Source: AWTP1-13 sp963775835 (GTDB lineage Bacteria > Pseudomonadota > Alphaproteobacteria > Rhizobiales > Hyphomicrobiaceae). From it: a stretch of DNA of 64,000 bases. The notes under the pieces were generated by a model, which saw only the letters and a program-made list of their open reading frames with translations, did no database searches and had not been told where the DNA came from. This document shows, piece by piece, positions 1 through 9,700 of this stretch (position 1 is the first letter of the stretch; each line of letters starts with the position of its first letter). The stretch is taken from NCBI GenBank assembly GCA_963775835.1, contig CAVZKV010000012.1:620001-684000 (forward strand), given 5' to 3'. Position numbers and translations under genes: made by a program.

Positions 1-1226
1 TCAAGGCCGCCGGTCTCGGTGGACAGAATATTTCCATGCGGATCATTCGCCACGACAGCTTCAACGCCTTCGTGGTTGACGGCCGCAACGTCTTCGTCAA
101 TACGGGCACCCTCGCCCAGGCCAAGACCCCCAACGAGGTCATCGGCGTCATCGCCCACGAAACCGGGCACATCACCGGCGGGCACCTGGCGCAGCTTAGA
201 GGCCGCATCGCCCGCGACCAGACCAAGGCCATCCTTTTGACCGTGCTCGGCATCGGTCTGATGGTCGGCGGGGCCGCCTCGGGCGGCGACACGGCCCGCG
301 AGATCGGCTCGGCCGGTGGCGGGCTCGCCATGGGCGGCAACGAAATGATCATGCGCTCGCTCTTGAGCGAGCGACGGGCTCAGGAATCGGCGGCCGACCA
401 GGCGGGGCTGCGCTGCCTGGAGGCGACCAAACAATCGGGTCAAGGCATGCTGGAGACCTTCGAGCGGTTCGCCCAGCAGGAATACATCTCCGCCACCTAC
501 CAGGATCCCTTTGTGCGCAGCCATCCCATTGCCACCGAACGGCTCTCCCAGTTGCGTAACAAGGTCGCCAACAGTCCCTATTACGCGGCCAAGGATCCCC
601 CGGAACTGCAGCTGCGCCACGATATGATGCGCGCTAAAATCGCGGGCTATCTCGATCGCCCGCAGGCGGTCTTCAACCGCTATCCCGCGCGCGACAATTC
701 GCTGCCGGCCCGCTATGCCCGCGCCATTGCCCGCAACTGCTCTGGCCGCTGCGTAGATGCCATCGGCGAGGTCGACGCCTTGTTGCACGAAAAGCCGGAC
801 AACCCCTACCTTTGGGAATTGAAGGGCAACTTCTATGCCTCGGTGGGCAAGCACCCCGAGGCGATCGTCAACCTGCGCAAGGCCCTGCAGCTGTCGGGCG
901 GCGCCGAACCCCTGATGCAGGCGGAACTCGCCCAATCCTTGATCTCGAACGAAGATGGCAAGGTCCTGGACGAGGCCATCGTCCTCTTGCGCAAGGCAAT
1001 CCTGAGCGACGACGGCAACGCGCTCGCCCACCGCCAGCTCGCCACCGCGCTCAGCCGCAAGGGTCAGGAACCGCAGGCGCTGCTGGCGACCGCGCAAGCC
1101 TATATGATCGAGGGCAACGTCAAGCAGGCGCAGATTTTCGCCAAGCGGGCTCAGCTCAAGCTGCCGCGTGGCTCGCCGGAATGGATTCGCGCCGAAGACA
1201 TTGTCAACTATAAGGAACCAACTTAA
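1..1226 (+). CDS. M48 family zinc metalloprotease with C-terminal TPR repeats (BepA/YfgC-like), 5' end outside window
   Basis: The reading frame is open from the first bases of the window, so the true start and signal peptide lie upstream; the ATG at 36 is internal. The HExxH zinc motif (HETGH, bases 156-170) is followed by GGH and by an E-S-A-A-D segment near base 385 that would supply the third zinc ligand. The last 150 or so residues carry helix-turn-helix repeats of TPR type. This layout, periplasmic M48 peptidase plus TPR tail, is that of BepA/YfgC, which in E. coli degrades or matures stalled outer-membrane proteins. A DsbA-like thiol protein starts 43 bases downstream, which fits a shared envelope-quality role. 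Family is clear; the exact substrate is inferred. Confidence 0.9.
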   Translation, partial: KAAGLGGQNISMRIIRHDSFNAFVVDGRNVFVNTGTLAQAKTPNEVIGVIAHETGHITGGHLAQLRGRIARDQTKAILLTVLGIGLMVGGAASGGDTAREIGSAGGGLAMGGNEMIMRSLLSERRAQESAADQAGLRCLEATKQSGQGMLETFERFAQQEYISATYQDPFVRSHPIATERLSQLRNKVANSPYYAAKDPPELQLRHDMMRAKIAGYLDRPQAVFNRYPARDNSLPARYARAIARNCSGRCVDAIGEVDALLHEKPDNPYLWELKGNFYASVGKHPEAIVNLRKALQLSGGAEPLMQAELAQSLISNEDGKVLDEAIVLLRKAILSDDGNALAHRQLATALSRKGQEPQALLATAQAYMIEGNVKQAQIFAKRAQLKLPRGSPEWIRAEDIVNYKEPT

Positions 1227-1269
1227 ACGGGCGCCGGCCCGCCCTTGCCACCCATCGACGGAGAACCGA

Positions 1270-2133
1270 ATGCAGCCCAAGTCTTTTTCGCTCTTTGACC
1301 GCCTGGCCTCCGCGCCGAGGCTTGCCCTTCTCGCACCCGCTGCCGTCGTGCTCGTGGGCACGACGCTGGCCATGGGACAAGGCACCGGTCAGGCCCCGCA
1401 GCCGACCCCCGAGGCCATGACCTCGGCGGCGCCGGACGGCCCCAGCGCCTTTTCGCCGGCCCAGCGCAAGGAGCTGGAAGCGATCATCAAGGACATCCTG
1501 CTGAACAATCCCGAAGTGCTGATGGAAGCCCAGGCGGCGCTCGAAGCCAAGATGGAGAAGATCCAGAACGAACGCATGGCCGTTGCCATCAAGGACAACT
1601 CGGCGGAAATCTTTCGGCCGGCCGCTTCACCCGTCGTTGGCAACAGCAGTGGCGACGTCACCGTCATCGAGTTCTTCGACTACAACTGCGGCTATTGCAA
1701 AAAGGCGCTGCCCGACGTCGCCCAGCTGATCGACAAGGATCGCAAAATCAAGCTGATTCCCAAGGAGTTTCCGATCCTGTCCAAGGGCTCTGAGGAAGCC
1801 TCGCGAGTGGCGCTGGCGGCCAAGATGCAAGGCAAATACTGGGAGTTCCACCGTGCCATGCTGGAGAGCCAGGGGCAGGCCAGCGAAGCCTCCGCCCTGC
1901 GCATTGCCGAAAAGCTCGGCCTCGACGTGGCGCGACTGAAAAAGGACATGGCCTCCGCCGAGGTCAAAAAAGAGATCGACGATACCCGCAAGCTCGCCGC
2001 CAAGCTCGGGATCCAGGGAACGCCGCACTTCCTGGTCGGCGATCGCATCATTCCCGGGGCGCCGGAGAACCTGGGCGAGCTCTTGGCCCAAAACGTCAAA
2101 GAGGTGCGCAAGGACGGCTGCAAGGTCTGCTGA
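1270..2133 (+). CDS. DsbA family protein (Com1-like thiol:disulfide oxidoreductase)
   Basis: Periplasmic thioredoxin-fold protein of 287 residues. The ATG at 1270 is preferred over the ATG at 1168, which lies inside the upstream gene, because GGAG sits 6 bases before it and the protein then begins with a basic segment and a hydrophobic helix (about residues 15-38) acting as signal or anchor. A DUF-type N-terminal helical region (about 60-115) precedes the thioredoxin fold. The catalytic CxxC is C-G-Y-C at residues 140-143 after FFDYN, and a cis-proline segment (GTPHFLVG) lies near residue 255. This is the architecture of Com1/DsbA proteins of alphaproteobacteria. A second Cys pair close to the C-terminus (CKVC) is unusual and may be structural. 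Probably co-transcribed with the upstream M48 protease. Confidence 0.9.
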   Translation: MQPKSFSLFDRLASAPRLALLAPAAVVLVGTTLAMGQGTGQAPQPTPEAMTSAAPDGPSAFSPAQRKELEAIIKDILLNNPEVLMEAQAALEAKMEKIQNERMAVAIKDNSAEIFRPAASPVVGNSSGDVTVIEFFDYNCGYCKKALPDVAQLIDKDRKIKLIPKEFPILSKGSEEASRVALAAKMQGKYWEFHRAMLESQGQASEASALRIAEKLGLDVARLKKDMASAEVKKEIDDTRKLAAKLGIQGTPHFLVGDRIIPGAPENLGELLAQNVKEVRKDGCKVC

Positions 2134-2165
2134 GGAGACGCGCACCAGAGCGCGACAAATCACAC

Positions 2166-2205
2166 CGCACGTTCATCCCCGCACGTCATCCCCTCACGTC
2201 ATCCC
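2166..2205 (+). repeat. Three tandem copies of a 13-14 bp unit (CGCACGTCATCCC)
   Basis: Units start at 2166, 2180 and 2193 and differ by one or two bases. They run directly into the palindrome at 2207-2231. CGTCATCCC followed by a GC-rich palindrome resembles dispersed palindromic repeats of alphaproteobacterial genomes, but that link is an inference. Confidence 0.6.
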
Positions 2206-2206
2206 C

Positions 2207-2231
2207 GCACGGGCCCCACCGGGGCCCGTGC
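2207..2231 (+). terminator. Strong GC hairpin after the dsbA-like gene, probable transcription terminator
   Basis: An 11-bp perfect inverted repeat (GCACGGGCCCC / GGGGCCCGTGC) with a 3-base loop lies 74 bases past the stop codon. There is no proper U-tract (only CCGTTT follows), so it could be a weak intrinsic terminator, an RNA-stabilising hairpin or part of a palindromic repeat. Confidence 0.45.
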
Positions 2232-2574
2232 CCGTTTGCGGCTCCGGCTGCGGCGCCAGCAACGCCAAGCCGCCGCGCCCCCGCTTGGAGCGCGGCGCCA
2301 ACACCTCTGCACAAGCTTGCGTTAACCTTTCGCAGTGCGAGAAAAGCTGTTACAGGGGGCGTGGCCCGCGCGCGTCGGTACCTTGGCGGGCCTCCCGCTT
2401 GAACGTTGCCGCCAAGGCGCAAGGTCGATGGCCAAGCCGATGCTCGTGCGCACGGGGTCCAATTTGCAAAGGCTTGCGGCCTGCCGATCCTGCCCGAGGG
2501 GGGCGGAGGGTGAAGGCGACTTGCCCCACTGCAGGGCTGGGCGGCCCTGGGGTTGAAAAAACAAAGGTCAAGGA

Positions 2575-3087
2575 ATGCGGGCGGCGACAAACGGAACAAC
2601 GGTTGCGACACGAGGCATGGCGAAGGAGGCAAAAAGCAGGGGGGGTCCCGATCAGGACCTGATCAGGGAGCTCGCCTCACTGCTCGAGGAAACAGGGCTC
2701 AGCGAAATTGAGATCGAGCGTGAGGGGCTGCGGGTGCGCGTGGCGCGCCAGCACATCGTCAGTGCCACGACGGTGGCGCCCTCGCTCGTTGCGGCGCAGG
2801 CGACCGCTGCCGGCCCGCCAGCCAAAGCCGCCAGCGAGGACCCCGCTAAGCATCCCGGCTGCGTGAAATCGCCCATGGTCGGCACGGCCTATCTGGCGGC
2901 CGAACCGGGCGCGCCGCCCTTCATCGACGTCGGCGCCCGGGTGGCGCAGGGCCAGACGATCCTCATTATCGAGGCCATGAAAACCATGAACCACATCCCG
3001 GCCCCGAAGGCTGGCACCGTGACGGCCATCCTCGTCGGCAATGGCCATCCGGTAGAGTTCGGCGAGCCGCTTGTCATTATCGAGTAA
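2575..3087 (+). CDS. accB: Acetyl-CoA carboxylase biotin carboxyl carrier protein
   Basis: BCCP carries the biotin that AccC carboxylates, so feeding malonyl-CoA to fatty acid synthesis. The C-terminal biotinyl domain (about residues 95-170) contains the biotinylation motif E-A-M-K-T-M, with the acceptor lysine at 136. An N-terminal helix (IRELASLLEETGLSEIEIE) typical of AccB and a Pro/Ala-rich linker precede it. The ATG at 2575 has AAGG eight bases upstream and is chosen; an in-frame ATG at 2617 would also leave the domains intact. accC follows after 23 bases. The length of 170 is normal for the family. Confidence 0.96.
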   Translation: MRAATNGTTVATRGMAKEAKSRGGPDQDLIRELASLLEETGLSEIEIEREGLRVRVARQHIVSATTVAPSLVAAQATAAGPPAKAASEDPAKHPGCVKSPMVGTAYLAAEPGAPPFIDVGARVAQGQTILIIEAMKTMNHIPAPKAGTVTAILVGNGHPVEFGEPLVIIE

Positions 3088-3110
3088 CGACCGGAGACCT
3101 GCTCGCAGCG

Positions 3111-4451
<1,341 letters not shown>

Positions 4452-4486
4452 TTGGCTAAGACAACGGCGGTGCCAGGATCCCCTTG

Positions 4487-5164
4487 ATGGCTTCGCGCGA
4501 CGACATCGTCATCGAGATCACCCCGCAGGTCCTCTTGAAGGCCTACGCCTGCGGAATATTTCCCATGGCCGAGAGCTGCGATGACCCGGCGCTCTATTGG
4601 ATCGAACCGCAGCAGCGGGGCATCCTGCCGCTCAATGCGGTGCACATCCCAAAGCGCCTGGTGCGCACGGTCCGCCAGGGCTGCTACGAGATCAGAATTG
4701 ATCACGACTTCGAGGCGGTGATCGACGGCTGTGCCATGTCCCGTCCGGGCCGGCGCACCACCTGGATCAACCGCCGCATTCGGGGCCTTTACCGCGATCT
4801 GTTCGACGCCGGCTACTGCCACACGGTGGAGGCCTGGGTGGGCAACCGCCTGGTTGGCGGGCTCTACGGCGTGGCGCTCAATGGCGCCTTCTTCGGCGAG
4901 AGCATGTTTTCCAATGCGCGCGATGCCAGCAAGGTGGCGCTGGTGTTCTTGTGCGCGCGGCTGATCGCCGGCGGCTTCAGTTTGCTCGACACCCAGTTCG
5001 TCACCGAGCATTTACGGCAATTCGGCACCGTCGAGCTCGATCGCAACGCCTTCCATGCCCTGTTGGAAAAGGCGCTGGCGCACCAAGCCAACTTCATGGC
5101 GCTCCCGACCACGGTGGCGGCCGACGACGTCCTCAAGATCATTGCTGCTGGCAGCAAACGCTGA
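4487..5164 (+). CDS. aat: Leucyl/phenylalanyl-tRNA--protein transferase
   Basis: Transfers Leu or Phe from charged tRNA to N-terminal Arg or Lys of proteins, creating N-degrons read by ClpS/ClpAP. The 225-residue protein shows the family core: YACGIFPMAE near residue 20, a RTTWINRRI segment near residue 85, the EAWVGNRLVGGLYGV block (about 108-122), FFGESMFS, and FSLLDTQF near 166. An upstream in-frame TTG (4484) is adjacent, but the ATG at 4487 is the usual choice. The gene lies 35 bases behind accC and ends 4 bases from the convergent DUF2155 gene. accBC-aat with DUF2155 and NDUFA12 is a recurrent alphaproteobacterial arrangement. Confidence 0.96.
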   Translation: MASRDDIVIEITPQVLLKAYACGIFPMAESCDDPALYWIEPQQRGILPLNAVHIPKRLVRTVRQGCYEIRIDHDFEAVIDGCAMSRPGRRTTWINRRIRGLYRDLFDAGYCHTVEAWVGNRLVGGLYGVALNGAFFGESMFSNARDASKVALVFLCARLIAGGFSLLDTQFVTEHLRQFGTVELDRNAFHALLEKALAHQANFMALPTTVAADDVLKIIAAGSKR

Positions 5165-5168
5165 CGCG

Positions 5169-5669
5169 TCAGCGCGGCACGCGCCGACGACGCGGCAGGT
5201 CCGCGTCACTGGGCGGCGCGGTCTCGCCGGCGGCCGGTCCGCCCCCTTGTGGCGGTCGCGGGCCGACCGTGCGCTGCGGTTGGCTGCAATCGGTCAACCA
5301 AACGTCGAACACCGGATGCTCGACGGCATTGAGACCCGGGCTGTCGGCAAACATCCAACCGGAGAAAATGCGCTTTTCCTTGCCGTCGAGCTGCGTTTCT
5401 TCGACCTCGACGAAGGAGGTGGTTTTGGGCGGCTCGGTGGGCGCGCGCGAATAGCACACCCGCGGCGTGATCTTGAGGGCGCCAAAGGTGGCCGTCTGAT
5501 TGAGGGGCACTTCGAGGCGGGAAATCTTGGCGGTCACCTTGTCGAGGGCCGCAAAGACGGCAACCGCGTTGTCGATGCGCTGGGCCAGCGCCGGCCCCGC
5601 CGCCAGCGCGGTCGTGAGGCCCGCCAAGGCTGCGGCCAACCCCAACCTTCCCGAACGGTTCCGTCTCAT
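5169..5669 (-). CDS. DUF2155 domain-containing secreted protein
   Basis: 166-residue protein starting at the ATG at 5669; the longer open frame upstream overlaps NDUFA12 in another frame and is not used. An N-terminal signal peptide is clear (MRRNRSGRLG, then a hydrophobic run ending AAGPALAQ). The conserved DUF2155 core follows: LDKVTAKISRLEVPLNQ, then FGALKITPRVCYSRAPTEPP, then FSGWMFADSPGLNAVEHPVFDVWLTDC, so two cysteines could pair in the periplasm. The C-terminal 30 residues are Pro/Gly/Arg-rich. The biochemical function of DUF2155 is not established; its conserved position beside the NDUFA12 gene suggests, without proof, an envelope role. Confidence 0.88.
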   Translation of the reverse strand: MRRNRSGRLGLAAALAGLTTALAAGPALAQRIDNAVAVFAALDKVTAKISRLEVPLNQTATFGALKITPRVCYSRAPTEPPKTTSFVEVEETQLDGKEKRIFSGWMFADSPGLNAVEHPVFDVWLTDCSQPQRTVGPRPPQGGGPAAGETAPPSDADLPRRRRVPR

Positions 5670-5752
5670 CGCATTCAAACTCAAGTGCCGGCCGTGTCCG
5701 CGGGACGGGCGAGGAGCCTGCAAAAAGGTGGCGCCAGCGTGGCGCGCCGCCC

Positions 5753-6151
5753 TCAGCTCGGCTGCCAGGGTTTGTAGTCGCCGGTTGCCTGCGGCCGCCG
5801 GCCGCTTTTCAAAATGCTGCCGCTCGGGCGATAGGCCTCCGGCGTCCCCGTCATGTTGCTGCGATGCGCCTTCTGCCAGGGCCGCGGCGTGTAGCTTTCT
5901 TGCGTGGGTGGGGTGTCGACCATGTAGTGCATCCAGCCGTGCCATTCCGGCGGCACCTGGGAGGCCTCGGCCCCGTTCTGGTAGATGACCCAGCGTCGCG
6001 GCACCCCCAGCGGGCCGACGCCGCGCCGCTGCACGAAGTAGCGGTTGCCGGCGTCGTCGCTGCCGACGAACGTGCCGCGCAAGGCCGTATAGAGGCGGTT
6101 TGACCAGGTGTTGCCGCCCCACCAGCTGAATATTTCGCTGAAGATGCCCAT
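5753..6151 (-). CDS. NADH:ubiquinone oxidoreductase subunit NDUFA12 family protein
   Basis: 132-residue protein related to the mitochondrial complex I accessory subunit NDUFA12 (B17.2). The ATG at 6151 begins MGIFSEIFSWWGGNTWSNR; earlier codons in the open frame lack family similarity. Diagnostic stretches are GTFVGSDDAGNRYF, RRWVIYQNG, VPPEWHGWMHYMVD and the proline/tyrosine-rich tail SYTPRPWQKAHR and YKPWQPS. In alphaproteobacteria the protein is an accessory subunit of the membrane-bound complex I. It lies 83 bases upstream of DUF2155 on the same strand. Length and motifs are normal. Confidence 0.93.
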   Translation of the reverse strand: MGIFSEIFSWWGGNTWSNRLYTALRGTFVGSDDAGNRYFVQRRGVGPLGVPRRWVIYQNGAEASQVPPEWHGWMHYMVDTPPTQESYTPRPWQKAHRSNMTGTPEAYRPSGSILKSGRRPQATGDYKPWQPS

Positions 6152-6755
6152 CGGCCCCACGTGTGCTTTTGCGGTCTGCCCGCCGCTTATGACACCGCCA
6201 GCGCGGCCCTGTCCATCCATCCGTTGTCGCGGCACATCTGCCACAGTGAGCGCTCCCAGAATCGGCCTATGTGTGCATGACCTGGGGACCACCGTTGCAG
6301 CAAAAGCTCAACCCGGGTGCATCGCCGAGGCGGGCCTTCGGCCCTAACCCCTTGAGGCGCCGACGGTCTGGGGGGCGTGGTCCACAGAGGTCGCCGCGGA
6401 AACCTCCTACCTACTACATTTAGTGTCTGGTCCTATGTACACCCCCAAGACCTCGTGACGACAGCCTCCAAATCGTCATAGTTTGGTCATTACGGGCGCC
6501 GGTCGACCGATCGTGCCGCCCTCAGCAACATCCGCCGCGCCTCGCCCACGGGTCGGGTCAAGGGCGGACGCCAAATCGCGAGGCGCAAGAGAACTTACGC
6601 CGCGGGGGTTTGGCTGTGTGTGCCGTTGCGTTTCCGCGTTTCGTGGTGCGCGTCCGGACCTACGTCCCGGTCCTTTCTACACTCGAGCAACAAAACATGC
6701 GGTGCGCCGCTCGCGACGGGCTGGCGAGCGCCGACGCCAAACGAGGGCAAGAAAC
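6152..6755. other. 604-base intergenic region upstream of nrdJ
   Basis: Divergent upstream region shared by NDUFA12-like (left, minus) and nrdJ (right, plus). The open frame from 6483 to the real nrdJ start has no family similarity. The region holds one candidate NrdR operator (6411-6426). I looked for a cobalamin riboswitch because nrdJ is B12-dependent, and did not find the conserved B12 box or core. Confidence 0.5.
6411..6426 (+). promoter_or_regulatory. Candidate NrdR box upstream of nrdJ
   Basis: The sequence CTACTACATTTAGTGT matches 12 of 16 positions of the NrdR consensus acaCwAtATaTwgtgt, including the strong right half TAGTGT. NrdR is the repressor of ribonucleotide reductase genes and its boxes lie in their promoters. 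Boxes usually come in pairs about three helical turns apart; no good second copy is visible, which lowers confidence. Confidence 0.42.
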
Positions 6756-9700
6756 ATGCAGATTAAGCGGCGCTTCACGACGGAGGGCAAATCGCCTTAC
6801 GCCACCATCGGCTTCCGTCGCGCCACCTCGGAGATCAAGAATCCCGACGGCTCGGTGGTCTTCAGGCTCGAGAATTTCGCCGTCCCCGAACACTGGAGCC
6901 AGGTGGCAGCCGACATCCTGGCGCAAAAGTACTTCCGCAAGGCCGGGGTGCCCCAACGCCTCAAGCGCATCGAAGAGACCCAAGTCCCCTCCTGGCTGTG
7001 GCGCTCGGCGGCGGACGAGCGCGCGCTGGCAGAGCGGCCGGCGCACGAACGCACCACGGGCGAATCCGACGCGCGCCAGGTGTTCGACCGCCTGGCCGGC
7101 ACCTGGACCTACTGGGGCTGGAAGGGCGGCTACTTCACGCGCGAGGACGATGCGCGCGCCTTCTTCGACGAGCACCGTTATATGCTGGCCATGCAGATGG
7201 GCGCGCCGAACAGCCCGCAGTGGTTCAACACCGGCCTCAACTGGGCCTATGGCATCGACGGACCCAGCCAGGGGCACTACTACGTCGATCACGAAACCGG
7301 CGAGCTGGTGGCGTCGACCTCCGCCTACGAGCACCCGCAGCCGCACGCCTGCTTCATCCAGTCGATCGCCGATGACCTCGTCAATGAGGGCGGCATTATG
7401 GACTTGTGGGTGCGTGAAGCGCGCCTGTTCAAGTACGGCTCGGGCACCGGCTCCAACTTCTCGGACCTGCGGGCCGAGAACGAGAAGCTGTCCGGCGGCG
7501 GCAAATCCTCAGGCCTTATGAGCTTTCTCAAGATCGGCGACCGCGCGGCCGGCGCCATCAAGTCGGGAGGCACCACCCGTCGCGCCGCCAAGATGGTGGT
7601 GGTCGATATCGACCATCCCGACATTGAGGCCTACATCGACTGGAAGGTGAAGGAGGAACAGAAGGTCGCCGCCCTCGTCACGGGCTCCAAGATCTGTCAG
7701 AGGCGACTGAAGGCCATTCTCAAGGCCTGCGTCAATTGTGAAGCCGAGGGCGAAGCCTGCTTCGATGCCAGCAAAAACCCCGCCCTCAAGCGCGCCATCA
7801 AGGAGGCGCGCCGCGACCTCGTACCGGATGCCTACATCCGCCGCGTCATTCAATTCGCGCGCCAGGGCTATAAGGACATCGAGTTTACGAGCTACGACAC
7901 CGACTGGGACAGCGAGGCCTACCTCACGGTCTCGGGTCAGAACTCCAACAATTCGGTGCGCGTCACCGATCAGTTCCTCAACAGCGTGCTCGAGGATGGC
8001 GACTGGCAACTCACCGCGCGGCTCAGCGGCAAGACGGTCAAGACGGTCAAGGCCCGCGAGCTCTGGGACCGGGTGGGTTATGCGGCCTGGGCCTCCGCCG
8101 ATCCGGGCATCCAGTTCCACACCACCATCAACGACTGGCACACCTGCCCGAAATCCGGACCGATCCGCGCCTCCAATCCGTGCTCGGAGTACATGTTTCT
8201 GGACGACACCGCCTGCAATCTCGCCTCCCTCAATTTGATGATGTTTCGCGGCACCGATAAGCGCTTTGACGTCGCCGCCTACGAACACGCCTGCCGGCTG
8301 TGGACGATTGCGCTGGAAATTTCGGTCATGATGGCGCAGTTCCCCTCGCGCAAGATCGCCGAACTCTCCTATCGCTACCGCACGCTCGGCCTCGGCTTTG
8401 CCAACATCGGCGGCTGCCTGATGGCCTCGGGCATCCCCTACGACAGCGCTGAGGGGCGGGCCATCTGCGGCGCGCTGGCGGCCATCATGACGGGCGTCGC
8501 CTATGCCACCTCGGCGGAAATGGCCGGCGCGCTTGGCCCCTTCCCGGGCTACGAGGCCAACAAGGCCGACATGCTACGCGTCATCCGCAACCATCGCCGC
8601 GCCGCCTACGGGCAAAAGGACGGCTATGAAAAGCTCGCCACCCCGCCCGTGCCGCTCGACCATGCCGCCTGCCCGGACCCGCGGCTGATCGCGGCCGCGC
8701 AACGCGCCTGGGACCGCGCCATCGAGCTTGGCCAGCAGCACGGCTATCGCAACGCCCAGGCCACGGTGATCGCGCCGACCGGCACGATCGGCCTGGTCAT
8801 GGACTGCGACACCACCGGCATCGAGCCCGACTTTGCCCTGGTGAAGTTCAAAAAGCTGGCGGGCGGCGGCTACTTCAAGATCATCAACCAGGCCGTGCCG
8901 GAGGCCTTGCGCACGCTGGGCTATGCCGAGGCTCAAATTGCCGAGATCGAGGCCTATGCGGTCGGCCACGGCTCGCTCGCCCAGGCGCCGGCCATCAACC
9001 ACGCGACGCTCAAAGCCCGCGGCTTTAGCAGCGAGGTCTTGCGCAAGCTGGACGCCGCGCTCAAATCCGCCTTCGACATCAAGTTTGCCTGCAATCGCTG
9101 GACCATCGGCGAGGATTTCCTCACCGGCACCCTGAAGATCGAGGCCGAAACGCTGAACGAGGCCGGCTTCGATCTGTTGAGCCATCTCGGCTTTTCCAAG
9201 AAGGAGGTCGAAGCCGCCAACGAGCACGTGTGCGGGGCCATGACGCTGGAAGGCGCCCCCCATATGGCCGAAGCGCACCTGCCGGTGTTCGATTGCGCCA
9301 GCCCCTGCGGTCGCAAGGGCACGCGTTACCTCTCGGTCGACAGCCACATTTATATGATGGCGGCGGCGCAACCCTTCATCTCCGGCGCCATCTCCAAGAC
9401 CATCAATATGCCCAATGAGGCCACAGTCGAAGACTGCAAGAGCGCCTATCTTTTGTCCTGGCGTCTGGCGCTCAAAGCCAACGCGCTTTATCGCGACGGC
9501 TCCAAGCTGTCCCAGCCGCTTAATGCCCAGCTGTTGGCCGACGAGGCGGAGGAGGCCGAGGAGGTGATCGGCGAAATTACCGCCGATAGGCCGATGGCTG
9601 CCCGTGCCGCGGTCACCGCCGAGCGGATCGTCGAACGCATCATCGAGCGGGAACGCCAACGCGAGAAGCTTCCCAATCGACGCAAGAGCTACACGCAGAA

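Larger units (their letters stand above)
2134..2574. other. 441-base non-coding region upstream of accB
   Basis: Apart from the tandem repeat and hairpin near its left end, no gene is supported. In many alphaproteobacteria the aroQ gene (type II 3-dehydroquinate dehydratase) sits directly before accB; none of the six frames here shows the short AroQ fold or its motifs, so the gene is absent. The AT-richer stretch around 2313-2350 (GCGTTAACCTTTCGC and GAGAAAAGCTGTTAC) is the likely site of the accB promoter, by inference only. Confidence 0.5.

Noticed and set aside
6152..6755. Cobalamin riboswitch upstream of the B12-dependent reductase
   Set aside because: A GCCAC segment near 6229 is present but the conserved B12 box and core are not.
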